Of a DNA stretch of 64,000 bases, positions 38,119 through 47,336 are shown piece by piece. This DNA is from Qipengyuania vesicularis (GTDB lineage Bacteria > Pseudomonadota > Alphaproteobacteria > Sphingomonadales > Sphingomonadaceae), in contig NZ_JAIGNJ010000004.1 in NCBI RefSeq assembly GCF_019711415.1, forward strand, positions 186,001-250,000, written 5' to 3'. Positions within the stretch are counted from its first letter, which is position 1. The number at the start of each line of letters is the position of its first letter. The notes under the pieces were generated by a model, which ran no database searches, was not told the origin of the DNA, and worked only from the letters and a program-made list of their open reading frames with translations. Position numbers and translations under genes: made by a program.

Positions 38119-38574
38119 TCACCCCAACTTCACCAACACCCGGTCCAGCGCCTGCAGGAAGTTCGACCGGTCCGCCTTGCTGAACGGTGGCGGGCCGCCT
38201 CCCTTTCCGTCCATCCCCGCGCGCAGGTCTTCCATGATGGCGCGGGTGGCGATGGCGCTGCCGATGCTGGCGGCGTCGAAGCTCTTGCCGTCGTGGCGCA
38301 GCACGGTCGCTCCGGCCTTGAGGCAGCGTTCAGCCAGCAGGATGTCGGCGGTGATCACCACGCTGCTCGGGGTGGCATTCTCCGCGATCCAGTCGTCTGC
38401 AGCGTCGAAGCCGTCCGAGACAACCACGCGCTTGACCCGATCGCTCACCGGCACGCGGAAGGGGCTGTTGCTTACGACGCGGACATGGGCCTTGTGGCGG
38501 CTCGCCACGCGGTAGACCTCCTCCTTTACCGGGCAGGCATCGGCATCGACGAGAATGGTGACGGGACCGCTCAT
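38119..38574 (-). CDS. YaiI/YqxD family (DUF188, UPF0178) protein
   Basis: A 151-residue protein with the DUF188 signature ILVDADACPVKEEVYRVA at the N-terminus, VVSDGFDAADDWIAENA and VITADILLAERCL, and a GGGPPPF tail. The fold is PIN/NYN-like with conserved Asp residues, suggesting nuclease ancestry, but the biochemical role is unsettled. It is a single gene, divergent from the cold-shock gene. Confidence 0.92.
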   Translation of the reverse strand: MSGPVTILVDADACPVKEEVYRVASRHKAHVRVVSNSPFRVPVSDRVKRVVVSDGFDAADDWIAENATPSSVVITADILLAERCLKAGATVLRHDGKSFDAASIGSAIATRAIMEDLRAGMDGKGGGPPPFSKADRSNFLQALDRVLVKLG

Positions 38575-38787
38575 GCAGCAATCGTTAGGCGTTTCGGCGC
38601 TCCCGTGCTACCGCGCCAGCGCTGACGTCGAAATTTGCGACGGATGTCGAGATTTGAAGACCGCCGCTTGCCCTTTGGGGCCCCGGCGTAAACCAGGCGA
38701 CGATTTCCTTTCTTCGGACGACTTTTTGCACGACCGCTCCGCATGTCGCGGCGCGGCAATACAACGCGTTCTCGAAAGGAACCACAC

Positions 38788-39000
38788 ATGTCAAAGACTG
38801 GCACCGTAAAATTCTTCAACTCCGACAAGGGTTATGGCTTCATCCAGCCCGACGATGGTTCGGCCGACAGCTTCGTCCACATCAGCGCCGTCCAGGCTGC
38901 TGGCATGACGACGCTCGATAAGGAGCAGCGCCTCAACTACGAAGTAGAACAGGGCCGCAACGGCAAGGAAAGTGCCGTGAACCTCTCGTCGGCCGACTGA
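38788..39000 (+). CDS. Cold-shock-domain protein (CspA family)
   Basis: A 70-residue OB-fold RNA chaperone. RNP1 (KGYGFIQ) and RNP2 (SFVHIS) are intact in GTVKFFNSDKGYGFIQ and DSFVHISAV. The start has an AAAGGA ribosome site 7 bases upstream. The 213-base region before it has no gene and may contain a regulatory 5' leader typical of csp genes, though no specific element was identified. A GC hairpin follows the stop. Confidence 0.95.
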   Translation: MSKTGTVKFFNSDKGYGFIQPDDGSADSFVHISAVQAAGMTTLDKEQRLNYEVEQGRNGKESAVNLSSAD

Positions 39001-39019
39001 CGCCAACCACCAGGTCGTG

Positions 39020-39049
39020 CACCGTGGCTGGCGACCCCCGGCCACGGTG
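39020..39049 (+). terminator. Hairpin after the cold-shock gene
   Basis: CACCGTGGC (39020-39028) pairs with GCCACGGTG (39041-39049) around a 12-base loop, 20 bases after the stop. There is no strong T run, so termination may be inefficient or the hairpin may stabilise the mRNA 3' end. Confidence 0.45.
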
Positions 39050-39084
39050 TGCGGCACCCCTTTCCTCCTGCCAGGAGCATGCCG

Positions 39085-39297
39085 ATGGCTCAGTCCTACG
39101 AATTCTATACCGCCCGCGCCGACGAGGCTCGTAAGGCTGCCGATGCGGCAACGCTCGACAATGTTCGCAACCGCGAGCTGCGCGCCGCGAAATCGTGGCT
39201 GGACCTTGCCGAACACGCGCGCGGCGTGGCCGAAGCCCGGGAAAAGGTCGAGCGGGAAAAACGCGAGGCGCGCGAGGCCGAGGCGCAGGACGCGTAA
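39085..39297 (+). CDS. Small coiled-coil protein of unknown function
   Basis: A 70-residue, highly charged helical protein (EARKAADAATLDNVRNRELRA in part, then AREKVEREKREAREAEAQ). The AGGAG at 39073-39077 is seven bases from ATG 39085 and only one from ATG 39079, which decides the start. No family is identified; similar small helical proteins are widespread in Erythrobacteraceae. Confidence 0.65.
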   Translation: MAQSYEFYTARADEARKAADAATLDNVRNRELRAAKSWLDLAEHARGVAEAREKVEREKREAREAEAQDA

Positions 39298-39399
39298 GGC
39301 TCTCCTAAATGCTCGCCGCGTTAGAAAGCGAGCGCACCTGAATCTCTCCCTTGCCGCCCTCCATAATTCGATTACAACCGTGATCGAAAGGGAGGGCTC

Positions 39400-40125
39400 A
39401 TGCCTAATATCACCGGTCTTCTCAAGGTGGCGGCGCTTGCATCGCTGCTATCGGCGATTACCACAGCCGTCCTGATTTACGGTCCAGATCCCGCACCTTC
39501 CGATGGGCTGGCGGGGCAGGCCGCGCAATCGGGGGACGCGCTGGCACTTTACAAGCCGTGGGTGCTATTCTTCCATCCGCAGTTCGCCTTCGTCGCCTCG
39601 CTCGGTGCGGCGGCAGTGCTGTTCCGCGCGCGGCCTGCGCTTGCCGTCATCGCCCTGTTCTATCTCGCTCTTTGGGCCATGACCGAGATGACGCAGCAGG
39701 CCTATGTCATCGATGCGCTCAACCAGTTCTGGAGGCCGGGCTATCTGGCTGCGCAGGATGCTGGGGAGCGCGAGGTGTATGAAACGCTGCTGATCGGATT
39801 CGGGGCGATCTCCGACAGCCAGTATTTCGTGCTGTTGTTCGGTTTCGGCACGGGTTCGGTCCTGCTGGGGCTGGCCTTCCTGCAGGCGAACCGGCTGGGA
39901 GCCGGCATCGGAGCGGTAATGATCTTTCTCGGGGCAGTCTCGCTGACGGCTTTCGCGGGATACTATGTGCAGCCCTTCGCCGGTGTCACTGCGGTTACGG
40001 GCTGGATCTACGCCTATCTCTATGGTCCGGTCCAGACAGGTGTGCGCGTGGCGCTGGCATGGTGGCTTTGGCGCGAGGCCGGGAGGCGTGTGTCCTCGCC
40101 GGAAAGCGATGCTTCGGTGGTATAG
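39400..40125 (+). CDS. Multi-pass membrane protein of unknown function
   Basis: A 241-residue protein with about six to seven hydrophobic helices (VAALASLLSAITTAVLIYG, FAFVASLGAAAVLF, LAVIALFYLALWAM, IGAVMIFLGAVSLTAFAGYYV, VRVALAWWLW). It has no recognisable catalytic residues. It is preceded by a GGGAGGG ribosome site and flanked by gene-free spacers, so it is probably monocistronic. A DUF4386-like assignment is possible but not firm. Confidence 0.7.
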   Translation: MPNITGLLKVAALASLLSAITTAVLIYGPDPAPSDGLAGQAAQSGDALALYKPWVLFFHPQFAFVASLGAAAVLFRARPALAVIALFYLALWAMTEMTQQAYVIDALNQFWRPGYLAAQDAGEREVYETLLIGFGAISDSQYFVLLFGFGTGSVLLGLAFLQANRLGAGIGAVMIFLGAVSLTAFAGYYVQPFAGVTAVTGWIYAYLYGPVQTGVRVALAWWLWREAGRRVSSPESDASVV

Positions 40126-40351
40126 CTTTCCTACAGAGGGAAGGGCTCTGTAAGGGTGCCTGACAGCCGGACGGGCACCAACCCTTGCGCACGGATTTCT
40201 GCGGCTTTGTGCCTCCTCGGGAATTTTCCTCCTGGACCGTGTTCCATGTGTTCCACCCTGTAGGATTGCGGATGCGAAATCGCGTGAAATCGGGGAGCCG
40301 AATGCCCATGTCGAACGTTGGGAAGGAAAGAAAACAAAGGAGAGTTTCCCA

Positions 40352-40696
40352 ATGCAGGTCCAGTTCAATTCCGACAGCAGCATTATGGGCACGGAAAACG
40401 TCGCCAGCCGGATCGAGGCGCGGGTGCGGGAGAAGCTTTCGCGGTTCGAGGATAGGCTCACGCGGCTCGAAATCCACGTGCATGACGAGAATGCGCACAA
40501 GCACGGGCATGATGACAAGGCCTGCACCATCGAGGCCCGTCCGCGCGGCGGCAAGCCCATCGGCGTCACCGAAGGCGCCTCGACTGTCGACGATGCCGCG
40601 CGCAAGGCAGCGGTCACGCTATCTCAGCGCCTGACCCGCCATTTCGGCAAGCAGTCGCGCCACAGCCACGACCCGCGGCCCGACAAGGTGATGTGA
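40352..40696 (+). CDS. hpf: Ribosome hibernation promoting factor HPF/RaiA family
   Basis: A 114-residue protein of the sigma-54 modulation/HPF family. Signature segments are RVREKLSRFEDRLTRLEIHVHDEN, the EARPRGGKP strand and a helix VDDAARKAAVTLSQRL. It lacks the long HPF dimerisation domain and instead ends in a short His/Lys-rich tail, as in RaiA-like short forms. It would bind the 30S decoding centre in stationary phase. AGGAG lies upstream of ATG 40352. The 226-base spacer before it has small hairpins but no gene. Confidence 0.85.
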   Translation: MQVQFNSDSSIMGTENVASRIEARVREKLSRFEDRLTRLEIHVHDENAHKHGHDDKACTIEARPRGGKPIGVTEGASTVDDAARKAAVTLSQRLTRHFGKQSRHSHDPRPDKVM

Positions 40697-40711
40697 GCCG
40701 GGGCCGGCTCG

Positions 40712-41329
40712 CTACTGCGGAGCCGGTGCGGTCAGGTCGGTTTCGATCGTCCGCGCCTCCGCCGCCGGTGCAGGCGGAGCGAGCGGTTCGGAAGGCGCGC
40801 GAAGGTCGGTCTCGAGCTCGGCCGGCTCGGCAAGCGCCATCGGCGCCTCGGCGCGGGTAAGACGGATTGGCGGCTCTGGCGGTGCCGGGGCCTGCGGGGC
40901 TTGCGCCGCCTCACGAGCCTCGTGCCTCTCCTGGAACTCTCCGCGACCGCCGGTGAAGGCGAGCAGGCGTTCCTCATGCGCGATGCGCTCGGGGCTGGCG
41001 GTGGCAGCGAAATCGTATCCGGCACTCATGTTGGCGCGGTCCGCGCTGCGGTCCTCCCACCACATGTCACCGCCGCGATCGCGCAGCCGGCCATGGAGCG
41101 CGAGTTCGGCGACCTCGACGGTCCCCTGCGGGGTCTCGAGCGGATAATGGTCGGGCGGACGGCTGGTGTCGCGTAGATCGGCATTGGCCGCGCGCACGAT
41201 CCGCGCCTCGGGCAGGCTCTCGTGATGGCCGCGGATCAGGATCGGGCTGTCACCCACGCTGGCTCCGCTCACGGCCCCGACAATCGCCACCACGGCGATC
41301 GCGCCGAGGAGGTGGGGGGCATATTTCAT
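40712..41329 (-). CDS. Hypothetical envelope protein
   Basis: A 205-residue protein with an N-terminal hydrophobic helix (LLGAIAVVAIVGAVSGA; signal or anchor), a short conserved-looking middle (HYPLETPQGTVEVAELALHG, GGDMWWEDRSADRANMSAGYDF) and a Pro/Ala/Glu-rich C-terminus that is probably disordered. GGAGAGATAC precedes ATG 41329. No family recognised. It converges with hpf, the two stops being 16 bases apart. Confidence 0.65.
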   Translation of the reverse strand: MKYAPHLLGAIAVVAIVGAVSGASVGDSPILIRGHHESLPEARIVRAANADLRDTSRPPDHYPLETPQGTVEVAELALHGRLRDRGGDMWWEDRSADRANMSAGYDFAATASPERIAHEERLLAFTGGRGEFQERHEAREAAQAPQAPAPPEPPIRLTRAEAPMALAEPAELETDLRAPSEPLAPPAPAAEARTIETDLTAPAPQ

Positions 41330-41523
41330 CGTATCTCTCCGCTTGAAGCGTCTTGCCCGAACAACGAGCGGAGCGCCGGCGCCGTTCCCGAATACGGGGC
41401 TTCGCGCCTTCACACGTCCTTAACGACGCGCGGTAATCCCGCAGCAAAGCTTGGATGGCACAGTTAATGCGATGGTGAGAATTGTGCGTCATAAGCGCAC
41501 CGAAAACGGGGCAATCGGATCGC

Positions 41524-42444
41524 ATGAGCATGCATGAACTACAGACCCAGTTCGCCACGCAGGAGGGCGAAGCAGCCTGGACGGCGGTGATGCACGAGCA
41601 TTTCCACACGGGCGAGCTCGACGATGCGCAGCGCTATCTGGAAATGCAGCTGGAGGCTTTGGGAACGGAGCTGGCGACGCGTTGCCTCATCGACGATCCG
41701 AACCGCGTGTCGATCACCGGGTGGAACGAGCTCATCGAGGCGATCGAACTGCATGAGGGCGATCCGATCACGGGCGTCACGCTGGCGATCGCGAACGAGG
41801 CGGACCGAGCCTTCGAAAAGGGACAGGTGCACCATCCCTACATGTTGCTCGGCCTCTATTGCGACGAGCCCTTCGCCTTCAGCCAGGCCGATGTCGGAAC
41901 GCTGGTAAGCGAGCTTCAATCGGAAGAAGGGCCAGCCTGGGCAGGCTATGACGAGGACATCGAAGTGTTCCTCGAATGCGAGGGGCTGTCGGCGATCAAC
42001 ACCGAGCTCGTCCACCACAAGGAACGCCATTTCTTCCGCGACGAGAATCCCGAGCACGCACCCAAGCGCTATGTCGAATATGTCCTCGCCTGCTGGTGGC
42101 GCGCGCTGCTGTTCCATCGCTCGGTCGAAAAGATCTGCAAGCAGCAGCCTTTGCCCGGGGGCATTCCCGTGCTCGCGGGCATGGTCGACATGAAGCCGGA
42201 CGCGATCTCGGTGCAGGGCTTGGGCGAGGGACAACCCGCCGCCCCCCGCGCAGCGGCAAGCGAGGACGACGGCCCGCAGATGGCCGACATGCTCCCCGAC
42301 AAGATGATCACTCGCCGCGAGGTCGAGGAGGTCAAGGAGCCGCCGACCGGCACAGACCTGCGCCGGCGTATTTCCGAGACCGGCCAGGAGGACGAGCCGG
42401 AGCCTAAGAAGAGCCTCGTCTCGCGCCTGTTCGGCAGGGGCTGA
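41524..42444 (+). CDS. Hypothetical acidic protein
   Basis: A 306-residue soluble, acidic protein. It begins MSMHELQTQFATQEGEAAW and contains well-ordered helical segments (AQRYLEMQLEALGTELATR, YVEYVLACWWRALLFHRSVE), ending in a charged disordered tail (PEPKKSLVSRLFGRG). I recognise no family. The ATG at 41524 is preferred over an earlier frame opening. It may be the first gene of the plus-strand series continuing with the hydrolase 70 bases on. Confidence 0.7.
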   Translation: MSMHELQTQFATQEGEAAWTAVMHEHFHTGELDDAQRYLEMQLEALGTELATRCLIDDPNRVSITGWNELIEAIELHEGDPITGVTLAIANEADRAFEKGQVHHPYMLLGLYCDEPFAFSQADVGTLVSELQSEEGPAWAGYDEDIEVFLECEGLSAINTELVHHKERHFFRDENPEHAPKRYVEYVLACWWRALLFHRSVEKICKQQPLPGGIPVLAGMVDMKPDAISVQGLGEGQPAAPRAAASEDDGPQMADMLPDKMITRREVEEVKEPPTGTDLRRRISETGQEDEPEPKKSLVSRLFGRG

Positions 42445-42513
42445 GAAACTGACAGCTTGCGCGCCGGGAAGGCAGCGCTAGGCTCGCCGCCCGAACGGGA
42501 GAGAGCCTCAACC

Positions 42514-43437
42514 ATGCCCAGCCTGCGCGCGCGCCTTGTCGAACTTGCCTTGCCGCTTCTCGGTATCAAGCGTTTCTTCTCCGAGCCGGACAAGCTCGAT
42601 GAGCGGATCGCGAAACTGCGGCGGCAGGCCCCGATCCGGCCACGAGCCAAATGGCATCGCAGGTTCGAGATAACCGAGGTCACGACACGCGGTTTCCCGC
42701 TCGTCACGATCTCTCCCAAGGGCGGCGCGAGGCCCGGCGCACCGCACCTGCTCTACCTCCATGGCGGGGGCTATGTGATGGATATCGCGGCGGTGCACTG
42801 GGATACGGTGTGCAGGCTTTGCGAAGATCTGGGCGCGTCGGCAAGCGTGCCGATTTACCCGCTCGCACCGGAGGTGAAGGCGACGCAGACGCTTGCGGCG
42901 ATGCGCAATCTTTATGACGAGCTTGTCCAGCAATACGGTGCTTCGAGTATCACGGTCATGGGCGATAGTGCGGGCGGCGGGATGACACTGGCGCTGGCGC
43001 AGGCGATCGCGAACGACGGTGGCGAATTGCCGGCCAGTCTCGTTCTCTATTCCCCCTGGCTCGATGCCACCGCTTCGGGGGAAGGGCAGAAAGCGATCGA
43101 GCCTAAGGACCGGATGTTGGCGATAATCGGCCTCGAGGCATGCGGGAATCTCTATGCAGGTGACCTGCCACTCGACGATCACAGGCTGAGCCCGCTGTTC
43201 GGGCCGCTCAAAGGCCTGCCACCGATGGCGATCTTCGCCGGGACGCACGACATATTGGTGGTGGATGCTCGGCGCCTTGCCGAGAAGCTGGAGAGCCCGG
43301 GGATGCCCGATCACCGCTACCACGAGTATAAGAACATGTTCCATGTCTGGATGCTCCTCCCAATTCCAGAAGGCAGGCAGACTCTCGAAGAAACGGTGCG
43401 GTTCATCCGCGAGAAGCATGAGGAAATGACGCAATGA
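42514..43437 (+). CDS. Alpha/beta hydrolase (HSL-family carboxylesterase)
   Basis: A 307-residue hormone-sensitive-lipase-type esterase. HGGG is the oxyanion hole, GDSAGG the nucleophile elbow, with GTHDIL (Asp) and MFHVW (His) completing the triad. It hydrolyses carboxylic esters; the substrate is unknown. Gene context: it overlaps the following lipoprotein gene by ATGA, and two membrane-protein genes follow, forming a tightly coupled four-gene string to 44657. GGGAGAGA lies upstream of ATG 42514. Confidence 0.92.
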   Translation: MPSLRARLVELALPLLGIKRFFSEPDKLDERIAKLRRQAPIRPRAKWHRRFEITEVTTRGFPLVTISPKGGARPGAPHLLYLHGGGYVMDIAAVHWDTVCRLCEDLGASASVPIYPLAPEVKATQTLAAMRNLYDELVQQYGASSITVMGDSAGGGMTLALAQAIANDGGELPASLVLYSPWLDATASGEGQKAIEPKDRMLAIIGLEACGNLYAGDLPLDDHRLSPLFGPLKGLPPMAIFAGTHDILVVDARRLAEKLESPGMPDHRYHEYKNMFHVWMLLPIPEGRQTLEETVRFIREKHEEMTQ

Positions 43438-43856
43438 GAATGGTCCCTGTCGCCGCGGCCTTGCTGCTCGCGGCATGCCAGCCCGGCAGAGGTTCGCCCG
43501 ACGCAAGCCCCACGGAGAGTTTCAGCGGGATCGCAGATGACGAAGTGATATTCCTCACCGGGACAGAACCGTTCTGGGGCGGAGAGATCAAGGGCGACAC
43601 GGCGCTTTACACCACGCCGGAGAACCAGGATGGCGCCAGATTCGAAGTCGAGCGCTTCGCGGGCAACAATGGCCTTGGGTTCAACGGAGCGCTCGATGGC
43701 AAGCCGTTCGACCTCACCGTGACGCCCGGCGAATGTTCGGATGGCATGAGCGACCGGACCTATCCCCACACTGTGACCTTGTTGATTGGCGAGGAGCAGC
43801 GCCAAGGTTGCGCATGGACCGATGCGCAACCCTTCAGCGGACCGGAGAATCCGTAA
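43434..43856 (+). CDS. Small lipoprotein (COG3650-like)
   Basis: A 140-residue predicted lipoprotein with lipobox LAAC at about residues 12-15. The mature domain carries TGTEPFWGGEIKGD and CSDGMSDRTYPHTVTL, a pattern seen in COG3650-type periplasmic proteins, with two cysteines that could pair. It overlaps its neighbours on both sides (ATGA before, TAATG after). Function unknown. Confidence 0.75.
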   Translation: MRMVPVAAALLLAACQPGRGSPDASPTESFSGIADDEVIFLTGTEPFWGGEIKGDTALYTTPENQDGARFEVERFAGNNGLGFNGALDGKPFDLTVTPGECSDGMSDRTYPHTVTLLIGEEQRQGCAWTDAQPFSGPENP

Positions 43857-44212
43857 TGACTCAGAACTCAGTGGGCAGGGAGTGGAAGGCCTTTTTCTGG
43901 CTCGCCGCGCTATTCAACCTCGTCATCGGGACGGGCGCTTTCCTCGATGCGAACTGGGGTTCTCCCGAAGCCACAGGCGGGGTCCTGATCTTCTGCTTCG
44001 GCATTGTCTACGCTCTGGTGGCGCGGGATCCGGCACGGTTTGCGCCGGTCCTGATCGCGGGAATCGTGGGCAAGCTTGCTGTCGTCGCCATGCTCGGCCC
44101 GCCGAACTGGACCGATGGCGGCGATCCGGCGATAGGCGCAATTGTTGCGGGCGACCTCCTGTTTGCGATCGGCTTCATCCTGTTCCTGGCGCGGACGCGT
44201 AAGCGTGGGTGA
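43856..44212 (+). CDS. Small multi-pass membrane protein
   Basis: A 118-residue protein with four predicted helices (FFWLAALFNLVIGTGAFL, GGVLIFCFGIVYALVA, FAPVLIAGIVGKLAVVAML, AIVAGDLLFAIGFILFLA). No family is identified. Its ATG overlaps the preceding stop (TAATG) and its end overlaps the start of the DUF3429 gene, so it is co-translated in the four-gene string. Confidence 0.75.
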   Translation: MTQNSVGREWKAFFWLAALFNLVIGTGAFLDANWGSPEATGGVLIFCFGIVYALVARDPARFAPVLIAGIVGKLAVVAMLGPPNWTDGGDPAIGAIVAGDLLFAIGFILFLARTRKRG

Positions 44213-44657
44213 CGTGCCGAGATACCCGCGGCTGCTCGGGCTGGCTGGTCTGCTTCCCCAGCTTGCCTGCCTCCTGCTCGCCTATCTCGGTCCCGATGAC
44301 TGGCGCGACGCAGCGCGGGCATTTGCCGCGATCTATGCAGCGCTCATCTTTACTTTCCTTGGCGGGACATGGTGGGGCATCGCTGCCGGCGCACCGGCCG
44401 CAGAAAGGCGCGGGGGGCTGGCCTGGCTCTGGATCGCTGCGATCGTCCCCAGCCTGATCGCGGCGGCTGCGCTGGCGCTCTGGCTCAGCGGGCAATTGCC
44501 AATCGAACCTGTCCTGGTGACCATGGGGGCGGGCCTACTGATGGCGCTGGGCGTAGACTCGCGGATCGGGTCGCTCGCTCCGCGCTGGTGGCTGAGCCTG
44601 CGTGTGCCGCTGTCAGTGGTGTTGGGCGTTACGACGATCGCAATCGCGCTCGCCTAG
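44205..44657 (+). CDS. DUF3429 family membrane protein
   Basis: A 150-residue protein of about five helices. YPRLLGLAGLLPQLACLLLAY, IYAALIFTFLGGTWWG and LPIEPVLVTMGAGLLMALG match DUF3429. The start is a GTG at 44205 inside the preceding gene (a second GTG at 44214 is possible). The stop forms a CTAG shared with the stop of the convergent DUF962 gene. Role unknown. Confidence 0.82.
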   Translation: MGDVPRYPRLLGLAGLLPQLACLLLAYLGPDDWRDAARAFAAIYAALIFTFLGGTWWGIAAGAPAAERRGGLAWLWIAAIVPSLIAAAALALWLSGQLPIEPVLVTMGAGLLMALGVDSRIGSLAPRWWLSLRVPLSVVLGVTTIAIALA

Positions 44658-44995
44658 GAGCCGACGCCTGCCTTGCGCAGTTCGGGCCCGAGCCGCCCGG
44701 TCAGCCAGAGCCACCACATCTTGAAATCCGCTTTCAGGCTCCAGAGCGGATAGGTGAAAGTGGCCGGCCGGTTCTTCTCGACCCCGAAGTGGGCGATCCA
44801 CGCGAAGAAATAGCCCGCAACCGGCAAGGCCAGCAGCAGGATCAGTGGGCCCGTCACAATCGCCACGATCGCCATCAGGACGACAAGCGTGGTCCCGACA
44901 TAATGCAGCGCCCTCGTTTGCGGTCGCGAATGCTCACGCAGGTAGAAGGGCCAAAATTCGGCGAAGGTCGCATAACGTTCGGACATGGGCCGCAT
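44654..44995 (-). CDS. DUF962 / Mpo1-like membrane protein
   Basis: A 113-residue protein with FWPFYLREHSRPQTRALHYVGT at the N-terminus, two helices and WIAHFGVEKNRPATFTYPLWSLKADFKMW. These match DUF962/Mpo1, whose yeast member is a dioxygenase of 2-hydroxy fatty acids using conserved histidines (H in REHSR, LHYVGT, AHFG). GGGAGA sits closer to ATG 44995 than to ATG 44986, which decides the start. Confidence 0.88.
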   Translation of the reverse strand: MRPMSERYATFAEFWPFYLREHSRPQTRALHYVGTTLVVLMAIVAIVTGPLILLLALPVAGYFFAWIAHFGVEKNRPATFTYPLWSLKADFKMWWLWLTGRLGPELRKAGVGS

Positions 44996-45039
44996 GTTTC
45001 TCCCAGTCGGAATGCCCGGTCAAGCGTCGAACCGGGAGA

Positions 45040-46461
45040 TCAGTAGACCCCCGGATTTTCGCGCTGGACCGCATTGGGGAAGTCTGGCTGCAGCAGACGC
45101 TGACCGCGGCGCTCGGCCTGCACCGTGCCGTCCTTGGTCTGCGAAATCGGCGTGCAAGTGCGCCCGGCAATGAAGTCGAGCGCGGCTGCAACCGATGCCT
45201 CGTCCGGATCGCCGAGTTGTTTAGTATAGTCGTCATCAGCACGACAGGTATTGGGCATGACGTCGGCGAGACCATTGAAATACTCGCCCTGACCGTCGCG
45301 ATTGACCGTCTTGAAGGCCACCGCACGCAGACGGTCGTCACAAGCCGAGCGGTCGAAGGCGAACTGGCCCACGGGCTTGCCGAAAGTGTTGGCCCCGATC
45401 AGCGCAATATTGTCGCCCAGATAGGGGATCATCGAATTGGTCACCAATTCGCTCGCCGATGCGGTGCCATCGCTTCCGATGACTGCCAGTTTCATGACGT
45501 CGATCTGTTCGGCCTGGTTGCTGAAGAGTTCGGTAGAGTTCTCGGATGATTTGGACGGGCGCAATTCTGTGCGTGAGAAGACCTGCCCCTCGAGGCCCTC
45601 GGCCATCAGGTCGCCGAGTAGTTCGGCCACAGAGACGAGCCCGCCGCCATTGTAACGGAAATCGAGGATGATATTCGTAATGCCCTGGCTGCGGAACTGG
45701 GTGAAAGCCGTACGCAGCTGTGGGCCGGCGCCCTGGACGATAAAGGTGCGCAGGTTGATATATCCGACTTGGCCCCCTGCGCCATCGTCGAGAACTTTCA
45801 CACCGTAGCGGTCCGATACGGGGTCGAGCGGATACTCTGCCTTGGTGACATTGACCGTGCGCTGCACCCCTGCAGTGTCTTGGATCACGAAGCTGCGGGT
45901 TACGCCCGGATCGCTCGGTCCCAAGGCATTGCTGACGGCTGCGGGGCCGCCATTGGCCATCAGCGTCGAAACCGACTGCCCGTTGATCTGAAGGATTTCG
46001 GTCCCGCGATCGAAACCGGCGGGAAAGGCGGGCCCATTTTCGAAGGCTTCGAGAATGAAGACGCGGTCGGCGACCGTGTCATAGCTGAGGCGAATGCCGA
46101 AGCCGGCATTCGAACCGTTGTTGATGAGGTCGGTCTCTTCCTGGATCGAGGTGATATAGGTGAAGAACCGGTCCTTGCCCTGTGCGCGTGCCGGAGCAAC
46201 CAGCGCGTCGAGATAGGATTGCAAGCTGCTGTGGCTCGCCTTGTTGACCGAAGTGTCGAGCAGATCGGGGAAGAGATACCATTCCTGCAAGGCGGCGAGC
46301 GCCCAATCCTGGCGATCGGACAGCGTACATGATGCACTGCCGCCTCCACCACCGCCGCCGGTTCCGCCACCGGTGGATGTGCGGGTGGACCCGTCCCCCC
46401 CGCCGCAGGCGGCAAGCGATACAGCGAGTGTGGCGGACAGCAAGGTGCGACCCAAATCCAT
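45040..46461 (-). CDS. S41 family C-terminal-processing protease, lipoprotein
   Basis: A 473-residue protein. The lipobox LAAC lies at about residues 15-18 after a signal peptide, followed by a Gly-rich linker. A PDZ-like segment (GFGIRLSY, GTEILQINGQSV) precedes the S41 domain with NGGG, the catalytic Ser in GSDGTASASELV and Lys in NTFGKPVG. A Gly-Gly-Asp-type degenerate signature is absent. GGAGA upstream favours ATG 46461. It would degrade or process exported proteins in the periplasm. Confidence 0.9.
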   Translation of the reverse strand: MDLGRTLLSATLAVSLAACGGGDGSTRTSTGGGTGGGGGGGSASCTLSDRQDWALAALQEWYLFPDLLDTSVNKASHSSLQSYLDALVAPARAQGKDRFFTYITSIQEETDLINNGSNAGFGIRLSYDTVADRVFILEAFENGPAFPAGFDRGTEILQINGQSVSTLMANGGPAAVSNALGPSDPGVTRSFVIQDTAGVQRTVNVTKAEYPLDPVSDRYGVKVLDDGAGGQVGYINLRTFIVQGAGPQLRTAFTQFRSQGITNIILDFRYNGGGLVSVAELLGDLMAEGLEGQVFSRTELRPSKSSENSTELFSNQAEQIDVMKLAVIGSDGTASASELVTNSMIPYLGDNIALIGANTFGKPVGQFAFDRSACDDRLRAVAFKTVNRDGQGEYFNGLADVMPNTCRADDDYTKQLGDPDEASVAAALDFIAGRTCTPISQTKDGTVQAERRGQRLLQPDFPNAVQRENPGVY

Positions 46462-46724
46462 ACTTATTCTCCAGAGCGTCGACCACATTTCCCGGTCGTT
46501 TTCCCGCTCCTATCGATGACCAATTAACCGACAGTGAGCAAGCGACTTGTCATTTGACGGTCTTCGTCAGGGCTTTTGGAGGCGGATTACGGTGGAAAAC
46601 CGAGGTGAAATGGGGCGAAAACGGTGCAAACTGGCCTGTGAGGCATGGCCAACTCGTCGAAGCTAGGCCTAGGCTTACCCTCGAATGCGCATGACGCGCC
46701 CTGAAAAGCCACGGAGCGATTGAT

Positions 46725-47306
46725 TTGAGTACGGGTACCCCCGCATGGGTTCAGCAGGCAATCGGCGGCGAGGCTAAGGCGTCGCTGACCATCGGCGAAG
46801 TCGCCGAGGAGAAGCTGCTGGGCAAGTCGGGCTTTTCACTGAGTAGCGATGCATTCCGCAACGGTGGCGAACTCGACCCGAGCTTCACGGCGATCGAGGA
46901 TGATTCCGTGGCGCCTCCGCTTGAATGGACCGCGCCGCCTCCGGGATCGCAAGAACTCGCGCTCATCGTGGAAGATGCCGATGACGGTAAGGTGCACTGG
47001 CTGGTCTGGGGCCTCAAGGCACAGAAGGGCGCGCTGTTCGAAGGCGAAGCGCCGCCGAGGACCGGCAAGAATGCGCACGGCAATTCGGAATGGCTGCTGC
47101 CGGACCCGCCGCTGGGTGTGGAGCATCGCTATGTCTTCCAGCTCTTCGCGCTGGACCTGCCGCTCACGCTGATGCCGGGTGCGGGCTACGAAGAACTGCG
47201 CAAGAATATCAAGGGACACGTCACGGCTGCTGCGATCCTCACCGCCCGCTTCGAAGGGCATGAGATCGAGGAGCTGGACGGGGAAGACTTCGATTTCGAA
47301 GACTAA
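46725..47306 (+). CDS. YbhB/YbcL-type PEBP (Raf kinase inhibitor-like) protein
   Basis: A 193-residue phosphatidylethanolamine-binding-like protein. Characteristic DPSFTAIEDDSVAPPLEWTAPPPGSQELALIVED contains the D-P-x-F and PPLxW motifs (quoted in part), followed by VHWLVWGL and GNSEWLLPDPPLGVEHRYVF. The start is a TTG at 46725, placed by a GGAG upstream. The bacterial role is unknown; ligand-pocket histidine and aspartate are present. The SWIB gene follows 30 bases on. Confidence 0.9.
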   Translation: MSTGTPAWVQQAIGGEAKASLTIGEVAEEKLLGKSGFSLSSDAFRNGGELDPSFTAIEDDSVAPPLEWTAPPPGSQELALIVEDADDGKVHWLVWGLKAQKGALFEGEAPPRTGKNAHGNSEWLLPDPPLGVEHRYVFQLFALDLPLTLMPGAGYEELRKNIKGHVTAAAILTARFEGHEIEELDGEDFDFED

Positions 47307-47336
47307 AACAGCATAGCCAAGTGAAAGGAACCTGAA